Assembly: GCA_018257865.1 (NCBI GenBank)
Contig: JAEUBA010000108.1
Coordinates: 22,089-86,088, forward strand
Direction of reading: 5' to 3'
Length of the DNA: 64,000 bases
Source of the DNA: Stereocaulon alpinum
Lineage: Eukaryota; Ascomycota; Lecanoromycetes; Lecanorales; Stereocaulaceae
The notes below the pieces were generated by a model. The model made no database searches. It was given only the letters and a program-made list of their open reading frames with translations, and had not been told where the DNA came from. Below are positions 9,911 to 21,896 of this stretch, piece by piece. Numbering within the stretch: position 1 is the stretch's first letter; every line of letters starts with the position of its first letter. The position numbers and the translations under genes were made by a program.

Positions 9911-12900
9911 AATAGTAAGCGCCTTACGTATTTCTAGATTAGCGTATATATAATAACGAGGGCTCTATATTCCCTATTCTTTTAGCTAGTGCTTTAAGGT
10001 CGACTTACTAACTACTACTTAGTATTCTCTTTTAAGGTCTTATAGTATTTTGTTAATTAGCACCTTCTTATAGACGCGCACTGCGATCTCTTTTTAGTAG
10101 GCGTCTACTAGGTTCCTGTGGCGGGGTATTAATTTAAGGATTAGGGAGTTGATAGTAGACTATTAGATACAATATTAGCTATAGGTTAAAGAGGATTAGA
10201 TTAGTGCTAGTAGTTAGATAATTTGGTAATTATTTAGAATTTGAAATTTGAAAAGTTGCGGGATACGGGTTGCGGGGTTTCGAGGGAATTGTTTAAATAC
10301 ACTGCCGTAGTAGCGCGTTTCGCGAATTACTTTACTTTTAAGGTAGCGAACGCGGTAGCGCGTTCCGTACTTACTAAACCTTATAGTAATTCGTCTAGTC
10401 TTCTTCCTACTAGTAAGTAATATTAAGCTTCTAATAATAGTAAGTACTTATCTCCTAATCCTTATATATTATTAAGCGTCGGTATTAGTAGTATTACTAT
10501 AGTAGCTTAATATTCTTACGGTAGTAAGGTAGCTTACTTACTAAGGTATTCGAATCTAGCGTATTAATCTTAGTTAGCTAAGTATTATAGCCTAATATAG
10601 CGATCTCGCGAATCTCCTAATACCGCCTTAGACTGCTGCTTTCTTCTCGACTCTTAAACACTTGCGTAACTGCAGAAGGAATATACTAACGATATTAGTA
10701 GTACTATTACCGTTAACCTCTCGCTGCTATAGCCCTTTAGGGCGCTTCTTACCTTCGCTACGTACGTAATTAACTAATAAGTAAGGGAGAACGCGAAGTT
10801 AGGCTAATAGTAGGTGTAGCAGCTTCTCCCTTAACTAAGGCCGCCTCCTCTCCTATCTTACAGCCGCCTCCTATTATAGGGGCTCTTATATTACCGCCGC
10901 CTCCTCCTCCCGCTCCGCTAGCTCCGCTACCGCTAGGCTAGAGCTCTACCCCTCTTAGTAAGTATCCCGTATCTGGTAAGAGGGGGAGAATATAAGGAAT
11001 TATACTAAGGTATCTATAGCTCGCGCTTACTTACGTTACGTATAGGCTATTACCTAGATCCTAGACGCTATATACGTTTAACTAGGTAAGGGTAGCCGCC
11101 GACGTAAATATAGTAGGTGCTTATAGGGGGGGTACCCCTACGAACCTAATATCGCGCCCGCTTCGTTCGCTCTTACTATGACTTAGGGTCTCGCTACACT
11201 ATAGTTACTTATATACTTACTCGCTCGAAATCCCTAATAGAGTCCTTTACGTTACTAAGAAACTTAACTAGTTCCTACGAATCCTTATAAGGGTAAGTAT
11301 CCTTCTACTTAATAAGATACTTAAGGTAGCTATTACTAGTCCTCTTATCTAGCACCTTATTAACTTCCTATTCCTCTTCTTCGTCGATAAGGACTGCTTA
11401 CGGCTTTAGGTCGTCGCCTTATAAATACTAAGGCTTTAGTATTAATATATAGAATACTAGATAAATCCTACTATATCTAATAGGGAGTTCTAATTTATAT
11501 ACTTACTTACCTATCTTCTCTAGTACCTTAAATAGTCTTAGTTACCTATAATTAAGCTTCTTCTTTAGGCGTAAGGTATATATATTTATACTTTATAGTA
11601 GTACTTTATTACCCTCCTTAAAGATTATAGCTTTATAGTTACTATTATAGTACTTTACTTACTACTTAGTAGCTTACTCCTATATCTCTTTTAAATATAA
11701 TTAGGATTTATATAACTATTCTACTCGCTCTATAGTAAGCAGCGCCTCCCCTTTTAGGCTTCTACCCTTAGGAGTACTTCTTAAATCTACTATATAGCCT
11801 ATTAGTAGGTCTTACGGTATTCGCTTAGTACTTACGTATATACTATTATTATATACGAATATCGCTATTAGTAGTAATTCCGGCTAATTATCCTACTTAT
11901 AGTTATAGTATACTTATAGGTAGTATTTAAGTACTTAGTTCTACCTCTTAGTCTAACTATCTATCTAAGGGTGGAACGTAGTACTAAGCTTATACTTCGC
12001 ACCTAAGTACTAGTAAAGCGTTATCTAGAACTTACTAGTAAATAGCGAGCCTCGATCCGTAATTAATTCTTATATTATACCTTATAATAAGAGGAATTCC
12101 CTCTATATTATATTTACTAGGCTATTTACTATTAAGTCTTTTATAGTTACTATATACGTTATATATTTCGTAAGCTTATCTACTAAGACTAAGATTATAT
12201 TATAAGTTTTTCCTATATATACGTCCCTAGTAGGGGGTATATCTATAATAAAGTCTATTATTATAGTATAGAAAGGCGTCGTACTACCTAATAGGATTAA
12301 GGTTAGTTTACCGTATAGCTTATAGTAATATACTTATACCCTCTAATAATCTAAGTAGCTACGAACGTACTCTCTAATATTACCTATTATACTAGGCTAA
12401 TAATATTTAGACCTAATACCTTCTTTAGTACGCTTACGACTAAAGTATCTAGTACTAGGGTTATTATAATTTATATAAAGGATCTCTTCCTTCGTTACTA
12501 GGTCGCTTAGTATATAAACTGCTAGGCTATAATATAGTAGTCTATCCTCGCTTATACCCTATTTTAAAAGCTTATTTAATTTAGTTACGTACCTTTAGCG
12601 CTATTCTTACTTAGTAATAAAAGCGTCCTTCTACTATAGCTTAAGTAGCTATACTGCTATTAATTCTTATAAATCTAAATAAGACCTCTCTAACTCTAAA
12701 ACCTAGTAAACTAGAAGTTAGGATAATTATATAGTATCTAGAATATAAGTCTATCTATTAAGTACCTTCTTATCTAAGTCTATAACTTAGGTATCTGCGA
12801 CGGTAATATTATCTAGTTACGCTATTAATACTACTAGTTTAATACTTATAGGTACGCTATTACATTCCTATATATTAGGTTAGTATTCCTAATTGCGGAG

Positions 12901-15900
12901 CTTACTTTATAAGGTAGGGAGGAAGTCTTTATTACTATCCTTACTATTATCTAGTTTAATAATATTAGGCCTTCTTAATAGTATATCCGCAGGGTTAAGT
13001 TTTCCCTTATAGTATTTAATTATAAAGTTAAATATAGCTAACTTCTTAGCCTAGCGAATCTACTTTATATTAAGCTCCTTCGTAGTTATAAAGTAACGAA
13101 GGTTATTATAATTAGTAATTACGCGGATTAGGTATTTACTACCTTATAAGTAGTACCTCTAGTACTTAAATCCTAGTATAATTATATATAGTTCTTTATT
13201 ATACGTATCCTAGCGTATCTCTACTCCTTTAAATTTATAGCTAAAGAATATAATAGGATACTACTACTTATTCTTACCTAGCTAGTTAAGTACTCTACTT
13301 ATACCTACTTTAGAAGTATTAGTTTCTATTCTAAGCGCTTACTCCCAGTTATAGTATTCTAAGATAGGTGCGGTAGTAAATACTTACTTAAGTATTTAAA
13401 ACGCCTTATATACAATATTATTAAATACGAAGGGTTACTTAACTTCGCCCTTCTTACTTCCTTAGGTTAGGTTAGTTAAAGGCGCTGCGATCTATAAAAA
13501 GCCTTTTATAAATCGCTAATAGAAGCCTACGAAGCTAAGGAAGACTAGTATATCTTTTATAAACCTTAGTTCTAGCTACTTAGTAACCGTATTAATATAT
13601 AACTACTCTATTTAGATACTATATAGGGTTACTATAAATCCTAAAAAGGTAACCTCGCTGCGATTAAACGTATACTTTAGTAACTTTATATAGAGCTAAT
13701 ACTCTAGTAAAGTACGCAGTACCCTTTGTATATACTCCTAATATAACTCTTCCGTTTCTAAGTAGATCAGCACGTCGTCTAGATAGACTACGCAGTATAC
13801 GTTAATATATAGCTTAAGTACTTTATTAATATATAACTAAAAGGTTATAGGGGTATTTATAAGGCTAAAAGGTATTACTTAGTACTTAAACTAGCTATAG
13901 TAAGTCTAGAAGGAGATTTTCTACTTATCTCCTTTATATACCTATATCCTATAATACGTATTATAAATATTAATCTTAGTAAAGTACTTAGTACCTATAA
14001 ACCTCTCTAAGGTTTCTAAGAGTAATAGTAATAAGTAGTTATTTTTAATAGTTACCTTATTAAGCCCTCTATAATTAATATAAAGCTATAGGGAATTATC
14101 TACTTTCCTTATAAATAATACTAGCGAGCCTATTAGGCTACTTAAGGGATAAATCTACTTCTTCTTAAGCGTAGTTCTTAGGTAGTCCCTAATCGCTACG
14201 AGTTTATTATATAATATATTATAAATCGGCCTACTTCTTAGTAGCTTACTAGGTAGTAAGTCTATTAGGTACTTAACTTATTCGTATATATTAAGGCTAT
14301 TAGATAGTTCTTCTAAAAAGACCTCTTTTAAGCCTACTAGCTTATTTAGTACGCTAGGCTTATCTAACTACGTAGCTCTATACTACGTAGCTCTATCGTA
14401 ACTATCGTTACTTACCAGTAGAGTCTTATATAGGATTATAATAAACGCTTCCCCTTTCCTATACGCGATTACTATATTAGCTAATAAAGTAAATTGCTCT
14501 ATATTAATAAGTGCGATATTCGCCTACGTCCTAGGCTTATTATAGTACGTCTAGAACTACTCGCGCTAATAGATATTAGGATTAATATTATAGATCTAGG
14601 GGTAACTAAAAATAAGGTTATATCCTTATATATTTATAGTATACGCCTTTAAGGTTCTCTCCTACTTCCGTTTAGTACTATCTACGAGACTAAGGTTTAA
14701 TATATATATACCGTATAACGGTATTTAGTGCCTATTAATAGCACGCACTATAGTAGGGGCCTAATTAGGCTCCGGTATCTACGCGCCTTTAATTAAGGAC
14801 TGCGAGATAAAGTTCTCCTTACCCCTAGTATCTACTAGGGTAGTAATATTACGCCTACCTAGCGATATTATAATTTCTCCTCGTAATACTAAAGCGTAAG
14901 GTTTCTACTTATTAGGTAGTAACCCTAATACCCTAGCGGTAAGTATTAGGTCTTAGCTTTTCCTTTTTTACTACTTAGGTTACGCGATTTATTACTAGTA
15001 ATATACTTTAGGTAATCTAGCGAGCCTTTAAAGTAGCTAAACTACCTATACTTATAATACTAAATCTTAGCGAGGGGTTTCTTATACTTACTAGCTAAGT
15101 CGCCGCCTTTATATTTAATTCGCGTAGGCCTGCGGCCTTATAATACTAAAGAGGATAATCTCTTACTATCCTCCTTTATATAGGAGGTCTTAGATCTTAT
15201 ACGTAGCTAACTATACTTACTAAGCTTCTCCCTAGTATAGGCCTTATTAGTTAAAGGTAGCTCCTTTAATTTTTATAACCTCTACTTAATACCTTAGTAC
15301 TGTAGTAGTAGCGAGGTATAGATAGTAGGTTAGAGTACGTCTTTTATAGCTTCTAAAGCGATCTTCTTAACTACTCTATTATATAGGGTCTCTATACGTT
15401 CTTAGTCTTTTATAGGGCGATCCCTCTATACCTATAGGGCTATAAGGTAATTATTAAAGTTTACGACTATCTATATATCTCTTATAGTCGCCCTAGCTAG
15501 CTAGCGACCTATATTATAGGACTTAACTACTAGGTTACGAACTTAATCTAAGTACTAGTCGGTATACTCCTTCTATATAGGTTTACTAGTACTGCGTAGT
15601 ATAGTATCTCTTATATTTCTCTAGGTCTACCTCTTTATATCTACTAAGAAGGTAGAGGACTAGCGAGTCTTTTCCTTATCTATATAAAAATCGTTATAAG
15701 GGGCTAAGGCGATATAATCCTTATAGTCTTAAATAAATATAACTACTAAGTTATAGTAGGTAAGGTACTATATCTTAGGTACCTTAGTAATACTTACTCG
15801 CTTATAAGATATATCGTAGTAGTAATTATCGCTATACTTATAATAGTACCCTTATATATATTCGAATTTAGTAAGTTTAAGCTTTTTAATAGCTACCTAC

Positions 15901-16215
15901 TTCTCAGCCTTAAGTAGTATAAGTTAGTAATATTACTCTTAAGTTAGACCTATTAAGCAGGGGTCTTCGCTTACTAGTATAAGGATTAGAGGTATATTAT
16001 TATTTTAGTTACTACCCTCGCTAGTAGTATAGCTAGAGGACGTACCTCCTATATTAATAGCTTCTTTAGGGTTAATAACCTCTTCTTATAAGGTTATAAT
16101 ATTAGTAGTACTTTCCTACGGTACGATACTACGACTTCGTAGGTTAATAGGGGACTCCTAAGTTATACTTACTATTACTAATTAGGCAGCTCCGTGCGAA
16201 CGGAGTTATTAGAAC

Positions 16216-16488
16216 TATAAGGTAGTAAGTCCTCTTTTTATATAGAGCTACGTAGCGGCTAGGTACGTAATTACTATTATAGGGTTAATAGATAGATAAG
16301 TGCGAGTATAATTTATAGATTACTAGTAGAGCTAATAACTAAGGAGGTAAAAAGGAATTTAAGGTATACGCGATTCTTTAAGTCCCTAGCTAAGCCCGCT
16401 TACCAAGCGTACTAGGAACTTCGCCTAATATACTAGAAACCTACTAAGTATACTAGGCCTAGCACTAATATTCGCCTTCCGTCTTATA
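16216..16488 (-). repeat. Right LTR (5' LTR) of gypsy element 1
   Basis: This 273-bp copy matches 4728-5000. Because the element is on the minus strand it is the promoter-bearing LTR. It is followed by the target duplication TATTC at 16489-16493. Confidence 0.92.
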
Positions 16489-16493
16489 TATTC

Positions 16494-17867
16494 TAGAAAT
16501 TGTACTTCTAATAAATATAATCTAATATAGTACTATTATATAATTCTATTAATATTTCAATACTATAGAATATTATACTAATATTATATACTATTAGAAT
16601 ATAGTACTAATATTTTATACTATCTTACTATATCTTTTTAGGTAGTAAAGATAGTAAAAAAGGTAAAAAGAAATCTATAACAAGTTAAGGCGGTAATAAA
16701 GTAGAAGAAGAGGGAGAAGAAGAAGAGGATAGCGCCTAGAAAGGAGGATACCTCTTAATTAATAGACTATATATATTATCTCTAATTAGATGGTTAAACT
16801 TAAGTATATAGACTTATAGATCCTACCTACTAACTTCCCGCCTCACTCTACTCTAGGCTTCTAACAGCGAGTATAGATATAGTCGGGCGGCGGCGACGTA
16901 TAGTAGTTAGGCGGGTATAGTAGTCGGGCGGCGGCAACGTGTGTGGTGTATATACAGCCTTATTGCTGCGTGGCGCACGCCGCCTGCAGCTACACCAAGC
17001 TACAGCAACAATAACACTCGAATAGGTTTAGACGGGGCCTGTGAGATTAAGCGAGGAGGCTGTCCCTAGGGGAATTGGCAATGTTTTAGTAGCCCGTACC
17101 TTTTCAAGCCACAGCCGAGACCCCAAGGACAGCTCGTATACCTGAAACAGATTCATCCTCTCAGCACATACTTTAAGACTGTTGGCCTCTCGTCTTGTTA
17201 TTTTTACGTTTTAGTTCTCATTTAGCACTCCAGCCGCAAACTTCTTTCGTTGCCTTACTTAACTGATTCTATAACTGGTCTGTCTATACTTCTTGGCCTC
17301 CTCCACAACGACTGTAACAACTCGTGTCAGCTATTAGCCTACCATATCGTAATGTCAAACAAGATACATATGCTCTAAGATTGATGATTGGCAATTCTAG
17401 CGCAAGCCGAGTTACGAACATGAGCGGCTGATACCGGTCAGTCCTTCACCACGTGGCGAGAATCGCGACCCTGATTCTCCCACTCTCTTTGCGGTGTCTG
17501 CCTTTTCACTGGCGAGTCTCTGGTCCTCCTCAACACGGATGAGACCAATCTTTCCAGCTCGTAGCTGATTATCCTACCATGTGATCAAGGTAAGTATGTT
17601 TCATGCTTTGATGATTCGTGATTCTAGCCCAAAATACTTTACGAGCATAACCAGCTGAGGATGGCCAAGCACTCAAGTGCGGACGAGAATAGCCAGATGG
17701 GAAATATAAAAGAGTCGTGATGGGAAGGTTGTTCACGATCATCATCCTCATCTTTATCTCTGCCTCAAATACCCTATTCTCGAAAGCGTCAAAACCTGCT
17801 ATCATCTTCAACAACCACTCCCAGCTCTACATTATCAATTCAAGAAGTCGATCCGAAATCATTCAAA
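16494..17867. other. Transition from RIP-mutated to normal DNA, no gene seen
   Basis: From 16494 to about 16850 the sequence is AT-rich low-complexity DNA with RIP bias. Near 16880-16940 the word GTCGGGCGGCGGC occurs twice, in an area where CA and TG return. From about 17000 on, composition is normal. Open frames such as 17569-17814 and 17717-18040 overlap the secreted-protein gene or its promoter and have no recognisable features. Confidence 0.5.
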
Positions 17868-18689
17868 ATGGTCAACTTTGCCTCCACAACAATCTTCGGC
17901 CTTGTCGCTCTTGCTCTAGGGGCTTCTGGAGCTCCCAGCCAGCATTCGGCTATAGTCATCACTCTCGACGATATCAAGAATGCCCAGCCAGCTGTGCCAG
18001 ATGTGACAGACCCAACGAAGAAAGCGTTGGCCGGCGATAGTCAGGATAACTCGACTCTCCTTCAAGCCCGACCGGACCTAGCTCAGAAGGTTGACGAGGC
18101 GAAGAAAACACTTCCAGGCCTGTTGGCTGATGATAAGCCCCCTAAACCACCAGGCAAGATGGCTCGTCGCGATCTTGAAAAACGTGCCCAGGTGAGATGA
18201 TCTCCAATCCCAAGTGACGACACCGTGGAATCCTTACAATTTGTAGGAAACATGTGAGATTTTCACAAACGCAAATGACCCAGGTATCCAGGCGACTCCA
18301 GCAGCGCTGGCCCTTGCAGCGCAAAAGAGCTGCCAACTGTGGTTCCCTGGGAATGGTCTCTGGGCAGTGTATGCTTTACGATAACCTTTTCATGTGATGG
18401 ATATACGAAACTGACTTTATGCTCCTTTGATCATAGCCCCGAGAATAGCGGCCGTAGTGCTGTTTGGTTCAACCACCTTGTCCTTGAATATCACGTCCGC
18501 GACACCACGTGTAGTCCATATAAGGCTCCAATCCACGAATACTACATAGACTCGCAGGCCATCTGCTTCGCCCAATTCGCCAGCCTGTTCACTCTGGCAG
18601 ACACTCTCTGCGCTGGGGACCACACTGGCGTTTCTTCTGAGCAGGACCACTCCGTTCCTATCTGGTACAGCTGGAAGACTTTCGCATAG
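17868..18689 (+). CDS. Small secreted protein with pro-domain and Kex2-type site
   Basis: The inferred exons are 17868-18191, 18247-18368 and 18437-18689, with introns of 55 bp (GTGAGA...TTTGTAG) and 68 bp (GTATGC...AACTGAC...TCATAG). The product is 232 residues. It begins with a clear signal peptide ending near GASGAPSQ. A charged, cysteine-free segment of about 85 residues follows, ending in a dibasic site LEKR (residues 103-106). The mature part of about 126 residues has five cysteines, several Trp/Tyr/Phe residues and a HLVLEYHVRDTTC segment. The pro-domain plus Kex2 site is typical of fungal secreted proteins, including candidate effectors. I do not recognise the family. The ATG is in good context (AAAATGG). 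The gene lies between two RIP-mutated retroelement blocks, a location often rich in secreted-protein genes. Confidence 0.75.
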
Positions 18690-20766
18690 GCTTCGAAGAC
18701 TTCTACAGCATCAAGGAATAGCTGACAAGAACATCTGCTTGGTCAAGTCCAGAACCAGGAGACTTTCCTCGCGCAACAAGGAGCCGACCCCATTTCTTTA
18801 ATCTGTCTGGTGGAGGAAATGAACACGTGGGGAGTTTTTGTTTTTCGGCCAAGTCTGTACACTCTCATTCAAATCATCTCAGACTGGGTACTTAATAGCA
18901 TATGCGTCAAGATTAGAATGAACAATAGTTTTGTCAATGCCCATAGCCAATGCGCAAGATCAAGATTCCAGTTCCCCCAGATCGAGATGTCTGGTTGCAT
19001 CCACCGCCACGTAGACTAGTGCGGTCATTGATTCGACCATCCTCGACCGAGTACGTCGCTTCGGCGTGGTAATACGACGGTGTCAGCCCCCTTTAGCGTC
19101 TCTCCCTTCATGCTCGTCGTCCTCTTCGCACTATACCTTAGCTCTTCCATCTCTACTAGCTTACATACTCCTTCGTACCTAGCATATGTTTCTCGCGTCG
19201 GCACTAGGAAATTGTTGATATTCCTTCTCAGCTAGGTCTCGTATAGAGCGAGTATGCTTCCTATGTAAAGCCATTCGTTCCCTCACGAATGCGATTTCCC
19301 TGCGACCTTTGCTTTACAAAATTCCAAGTCTCGCGATCATCACTCCAACACACCAGGCAGGTCTCCAATTTGAACTTCGGACAATACTCTGCTGTGCGGG
19401 CTATAGACAATGTAGAATACAAGGGCGAGACAAGGGCGAGACAAGGGCGTGGGATGTTCCAATCATGTCAGTGGCCGGCATGCTCGTGCGTTTCTCAATC
19501 AACTCAAGCTGGCAGGCACTCAGAAATATATATTGCTGCTGAGTATGTCACCGTGAAGGTGCTCTGCTTGCAGAAAGTGCAAGTTGGGAGTGTATGGTGC
19601 GGGATCTACGCCGGTGCGAAGAGATTCGTGGTCGTCGAGGGCGAGCGGTAGTAGTTTAGTGAGTTTCCAGAGGAATACGAAGAGGCTGTAGCGTACTGTA
19701 ACTCTATTGAGATCTCCTGCGTCTATGACCAAGACTGCGAGATGTGGTGCGGTGGAAAGACCTCGCATGGCCCAGACAAGGGGACGCGACAGCAAGAAGC
19801 AGGGAAAGAGCCGCAAAAGGAATACGTAGCGTGAGAACAGACGATATGCTGGTGATTGTTGTTCTAGGATTCTGCTGTGAATTCTACTGTGATGGAGTGG
19901 AAATCCCGGATTAGAAGCTTTGTATATGCTCAAATATCTCAACATTCTGAAGATTCCTGAACTTTCGACTCTACCTTGCTATTGATGAGCAGAGGATAGG
20001 ATATTGGAAGTCGAGCTCAGCATGGCGCTAGTAAGCTACTACGATCCGCTTGATGTACCAAGGGTCGCGGAGCTCAAGTGAATAATGTGTTTGCTCTCCG
20101 AGAGACGGAAGTAGTCACTGAATACATGGAGGTATTGCAGTAAGATCGCTCCAGAATTATGATATGTGAGAACGGCGTTGGTTTTTTGATTTGATGCTGT
20201 CAAAAGCCGAGCGGTCAAGGCGGTTGCGATATCCACGCAGGTCAAACTCTCACTAGACACATCTTGGAATTTGATACGGGACGAGTGGCGTCTCAAACGC
20301 TGGAATCTGGCGCGCGAGGACCAGGTATCTCCTTAATCGAACTCATTCGAGTTGGAGAATGATTGGAGGGGCTGATATTGCGGATGTTGCTCTTTGGGAG
20401 AAACACCACGGGTACACAAATGCAGGGCTGTTGTATCAGCTCTTGGACAATAAGGTCAAGGCGTGCCCTGTCGAAAAGGGGTTTCTGACCGCTGAGATTG
20501 CTGTGTACAATCGCTGTTTTGAAAGCTCCTTAGCCGAGCATCTTAAGCTCGGTCACCGACTTACGTAGCACGCCGCCCACCTCTACAGGGTTCCATGCTT
20601 AGCACCAGCAGCCCTCGCTGCCGGTGCCAGGGTTCAGGGAAACCATTGGCGTAGCCCTCAGAGCCGCTAGAAAGCGCAGCCGATGCGTTCACGTTGTATG
20701 CAGACGGATACAGGTGTCGAGGATCCTTGTGACTCTAGAAAGTCAAATGCGATAGCAAGAACCAAT
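18690..20766. other. About 2 kb without a supportable gene
   Basis: Several open frames of 60-140 codons occur on both strands (for example 19520-19945 minus, 20039-20296 minus, 20359-20568 plus), but none shows a domain, signal peptide or convincing splice pattern. Composition is normal. A short tandem duplication GGGCGAGACAA occurs at about 19422-19446. The frame at 20359-20568 ends with a reasonably protein-like segment (KACPVEKGFLTAEIAVYN) but could not be assigned. Confidence 0.4.
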
Positions 20767-21489
20767 TCAACCAGGAGCCGAGCTGAGAGAAACGATATCC
20801 CAATCATCCCCCACCCCCTCCCCCTCCCCCTCCTCCTCCTCGCTCTTATCCTCCTCCTTCCCTGCGTTTATCCACCCCCTCTCAATATTCCCCACAACTT
20901 CCAATCCCCCCTCACTCGTGCACCTCCTACCTCTCCCTTTCGAATCCACCACTTTCAATCCCTGACTACCCATCTGTCCCCATATATCCTCCGCGTCAGG
21001 CTCCGGTTTCAAAGCCTCCTCCAACGTGGCCGGCAACCAGCCCATCATATAATAGTCCTCGATGTCTGCCTCCACCCCTTCCGTCTCCAAGTATTCATCC
21101 ATCGTCTCTTTTTTGCCCGAAGCAGCGGCCTTGTCCCATCGGCGCCCAGCGCCATAGTAATTCCAGGGGTCACGCTCGTGCGTGCGTTGATTGTTCCTGT
21201 TCACCCGCTTGCCTATGAGGCGTCCCACATTGCCCTGCGCGACGCGGTACCTCTGGGCTTTGGAGAGGAGCTTGGTGGGCCTCTTGGGACAGGTTGCGCC
21301 GGTGGTGGGGACAAAGCCGAGGGAGGGGTCAAAGGTTAAGCCGGAGAAGGCGATGGTGTGGGGAAAGCCGACAGTGTCGGGAGGTAGGCCTCCGTATTTG
21401 GCGCGTTGGGAGGCGAGGCGCTGGCGGGGAAGGGAGGTGGAGCGGATATCGGCGTGGGTTTGGGGGAGAAAGGGTGGGGAGGTAGCCAT
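20767..21489 (-). CDS. Hypothetical protein with acidic C-terminus, 240 aa
   Basis: This single-exon frame of 240 residues starts MATSPPFLPQTHAD. The N-terminal half is basic and rich in Pro, Arg and Lys. A Trp/Tyr-containing middle (DPWNYYGAGRRWD and DYYMMGWLP) is followed by a Glu/Gly-rich low-complexity tract (about residues 212-226) and the ending DDWDIVSLSS. No signal peptide or membrane segment is visible. I do not recognise the family. The length, the ordered change of composition and the balanced codon use argue that it is real. Its start is about 210 bp from the left LTR of the copia element, so its promoter may have been altered by that insertion. Confidence 0.6.
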   Translation of the reverse strand: MATSPPFLPQTHADIRSTSLPRQRLASQRAKYGGLPPDTVGFPHTIAFSGLTFDPSLGFVPTTGATCPKRPTKLLSKAQRYRVAQGNVGRLIGKRVNRNNQRTHERDPWNYYGAGRRWDKAAASGKKETMDEYLETEGVEADIEDYYMMGWLPATLEEALKPEPDAEDIWGQMGSQGLKVVDSKGRGRRCTSEGGLEVVGNIERGWINAGKEEDKSEEEEGEGEGVGDDWDIVSLSSAPG

Positions 21490-21681
21490 AGGGCAAATTA
21501 GAAAAGGCGTAGAAGGGATACTGAGGAGGGTTTGTGGGTTTAATCAGAGTCTTGAAAGTAGGGCCACAAAGGCGGTTAATATAGGCGTTCGATAGGGTCA
21601 GTTGACATTGACGAGGTTGAGTCATAGAATGCGTAAGGTGATATAGTGTGGCTGTTAGTGTGGCTGAGGCCGCGCTAAAAA

Positions 21682-21896
21682 TGATAATATCGGAATAACG
21701 TCACTCCGCTCCGCAACTAGCGGCTTGGCGCCAACTCCTAGATAAAACACCATAGCTTAGCTAGCTAGATTTAATCAATCCCTAGTTTACCAAGCCTAAT
21801 AGACACCCTGCTAATCAGGTTGTCTGGGGTAGGTAATAGGGGATTAAGTACCTACTAATTAGTACTACCTAGGCTAGCAGCTAGGTTCTACTAACA
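21682..21896 (+). repeat. 5' LTR of copia element
   Basis: This 215-bp direct repeat pairs with 33734-33948 and has TG...CA termini. It is less mutated than the interior: several CA and TG dinucleotides remain, for example in ACACCCTGCTAATCAGG. Confidence 0.9.

Larger units (their letters stand above)
5130..10360 (-). mobile_element. DNA transposon with long terminal inverted repeats, nested in gypsy element 1
   Basis: Inverted repeats lie at about 5155-5240 and 10222-10316. Reading inward, the left copy has TACGGCAGCGTATTTAAACA then ATTCCCTCGAAACCCCGCAAC, and the right copy is its reverse complement with few changes. Weaker similarity continues outward, so the true ends may be 20-30 bp further out and no clean target duplication was found. 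The interior is RIP-mutated. Its minus strand carries an integrase-like DDE transposase relic (separate entry) and, near 6.3-6.45 kb, an acidic EEDN-repeat coding relic. Superfamily is uncertain; an rve-type transposase plus TIRs suggests an IS3EU- or Ginger-like element. Confidence 0.8.
4728..16488 (-). mobile_element. Ty3/gypsy LTR retrotransposon, RIP-inactivated, with nested insertion
   Basis: Two 273-bp direct LTRs (4728-5000 and 16216-16488) begin TATAAGG and end CTTATA. They are flanked by the 5-bp duplication TATTC (4723-4727 and 16489-16493). The coding strand is minus. From right to left I can read a zinc-knuckle remnant near 15.05 kb in which cysteines have become tyrosines (YYKYRQFSYFK), a protease remnant LVDT...NFIS near 14.82 kb, and a reverse transcriptase YLDDVLI near 13.77 kb. 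A pyrimidine-rich stretch beside the left LTR (5004-5017) is the polypurine tract on the minus strand. Stops are abundant and ATG is almost absent. Without the nested transposon the element is about 6.5 kb, normal for fungal gypsy elements. Confidence 0.92.

Noticed and set aside
20683..21339. 218-codon plus-strand frame opposite the hypothetical protein
   Set aside because: It is Pro/Leu-rich because it is antisense to the Glu/Gly/Arg-rich gene on the other strand.
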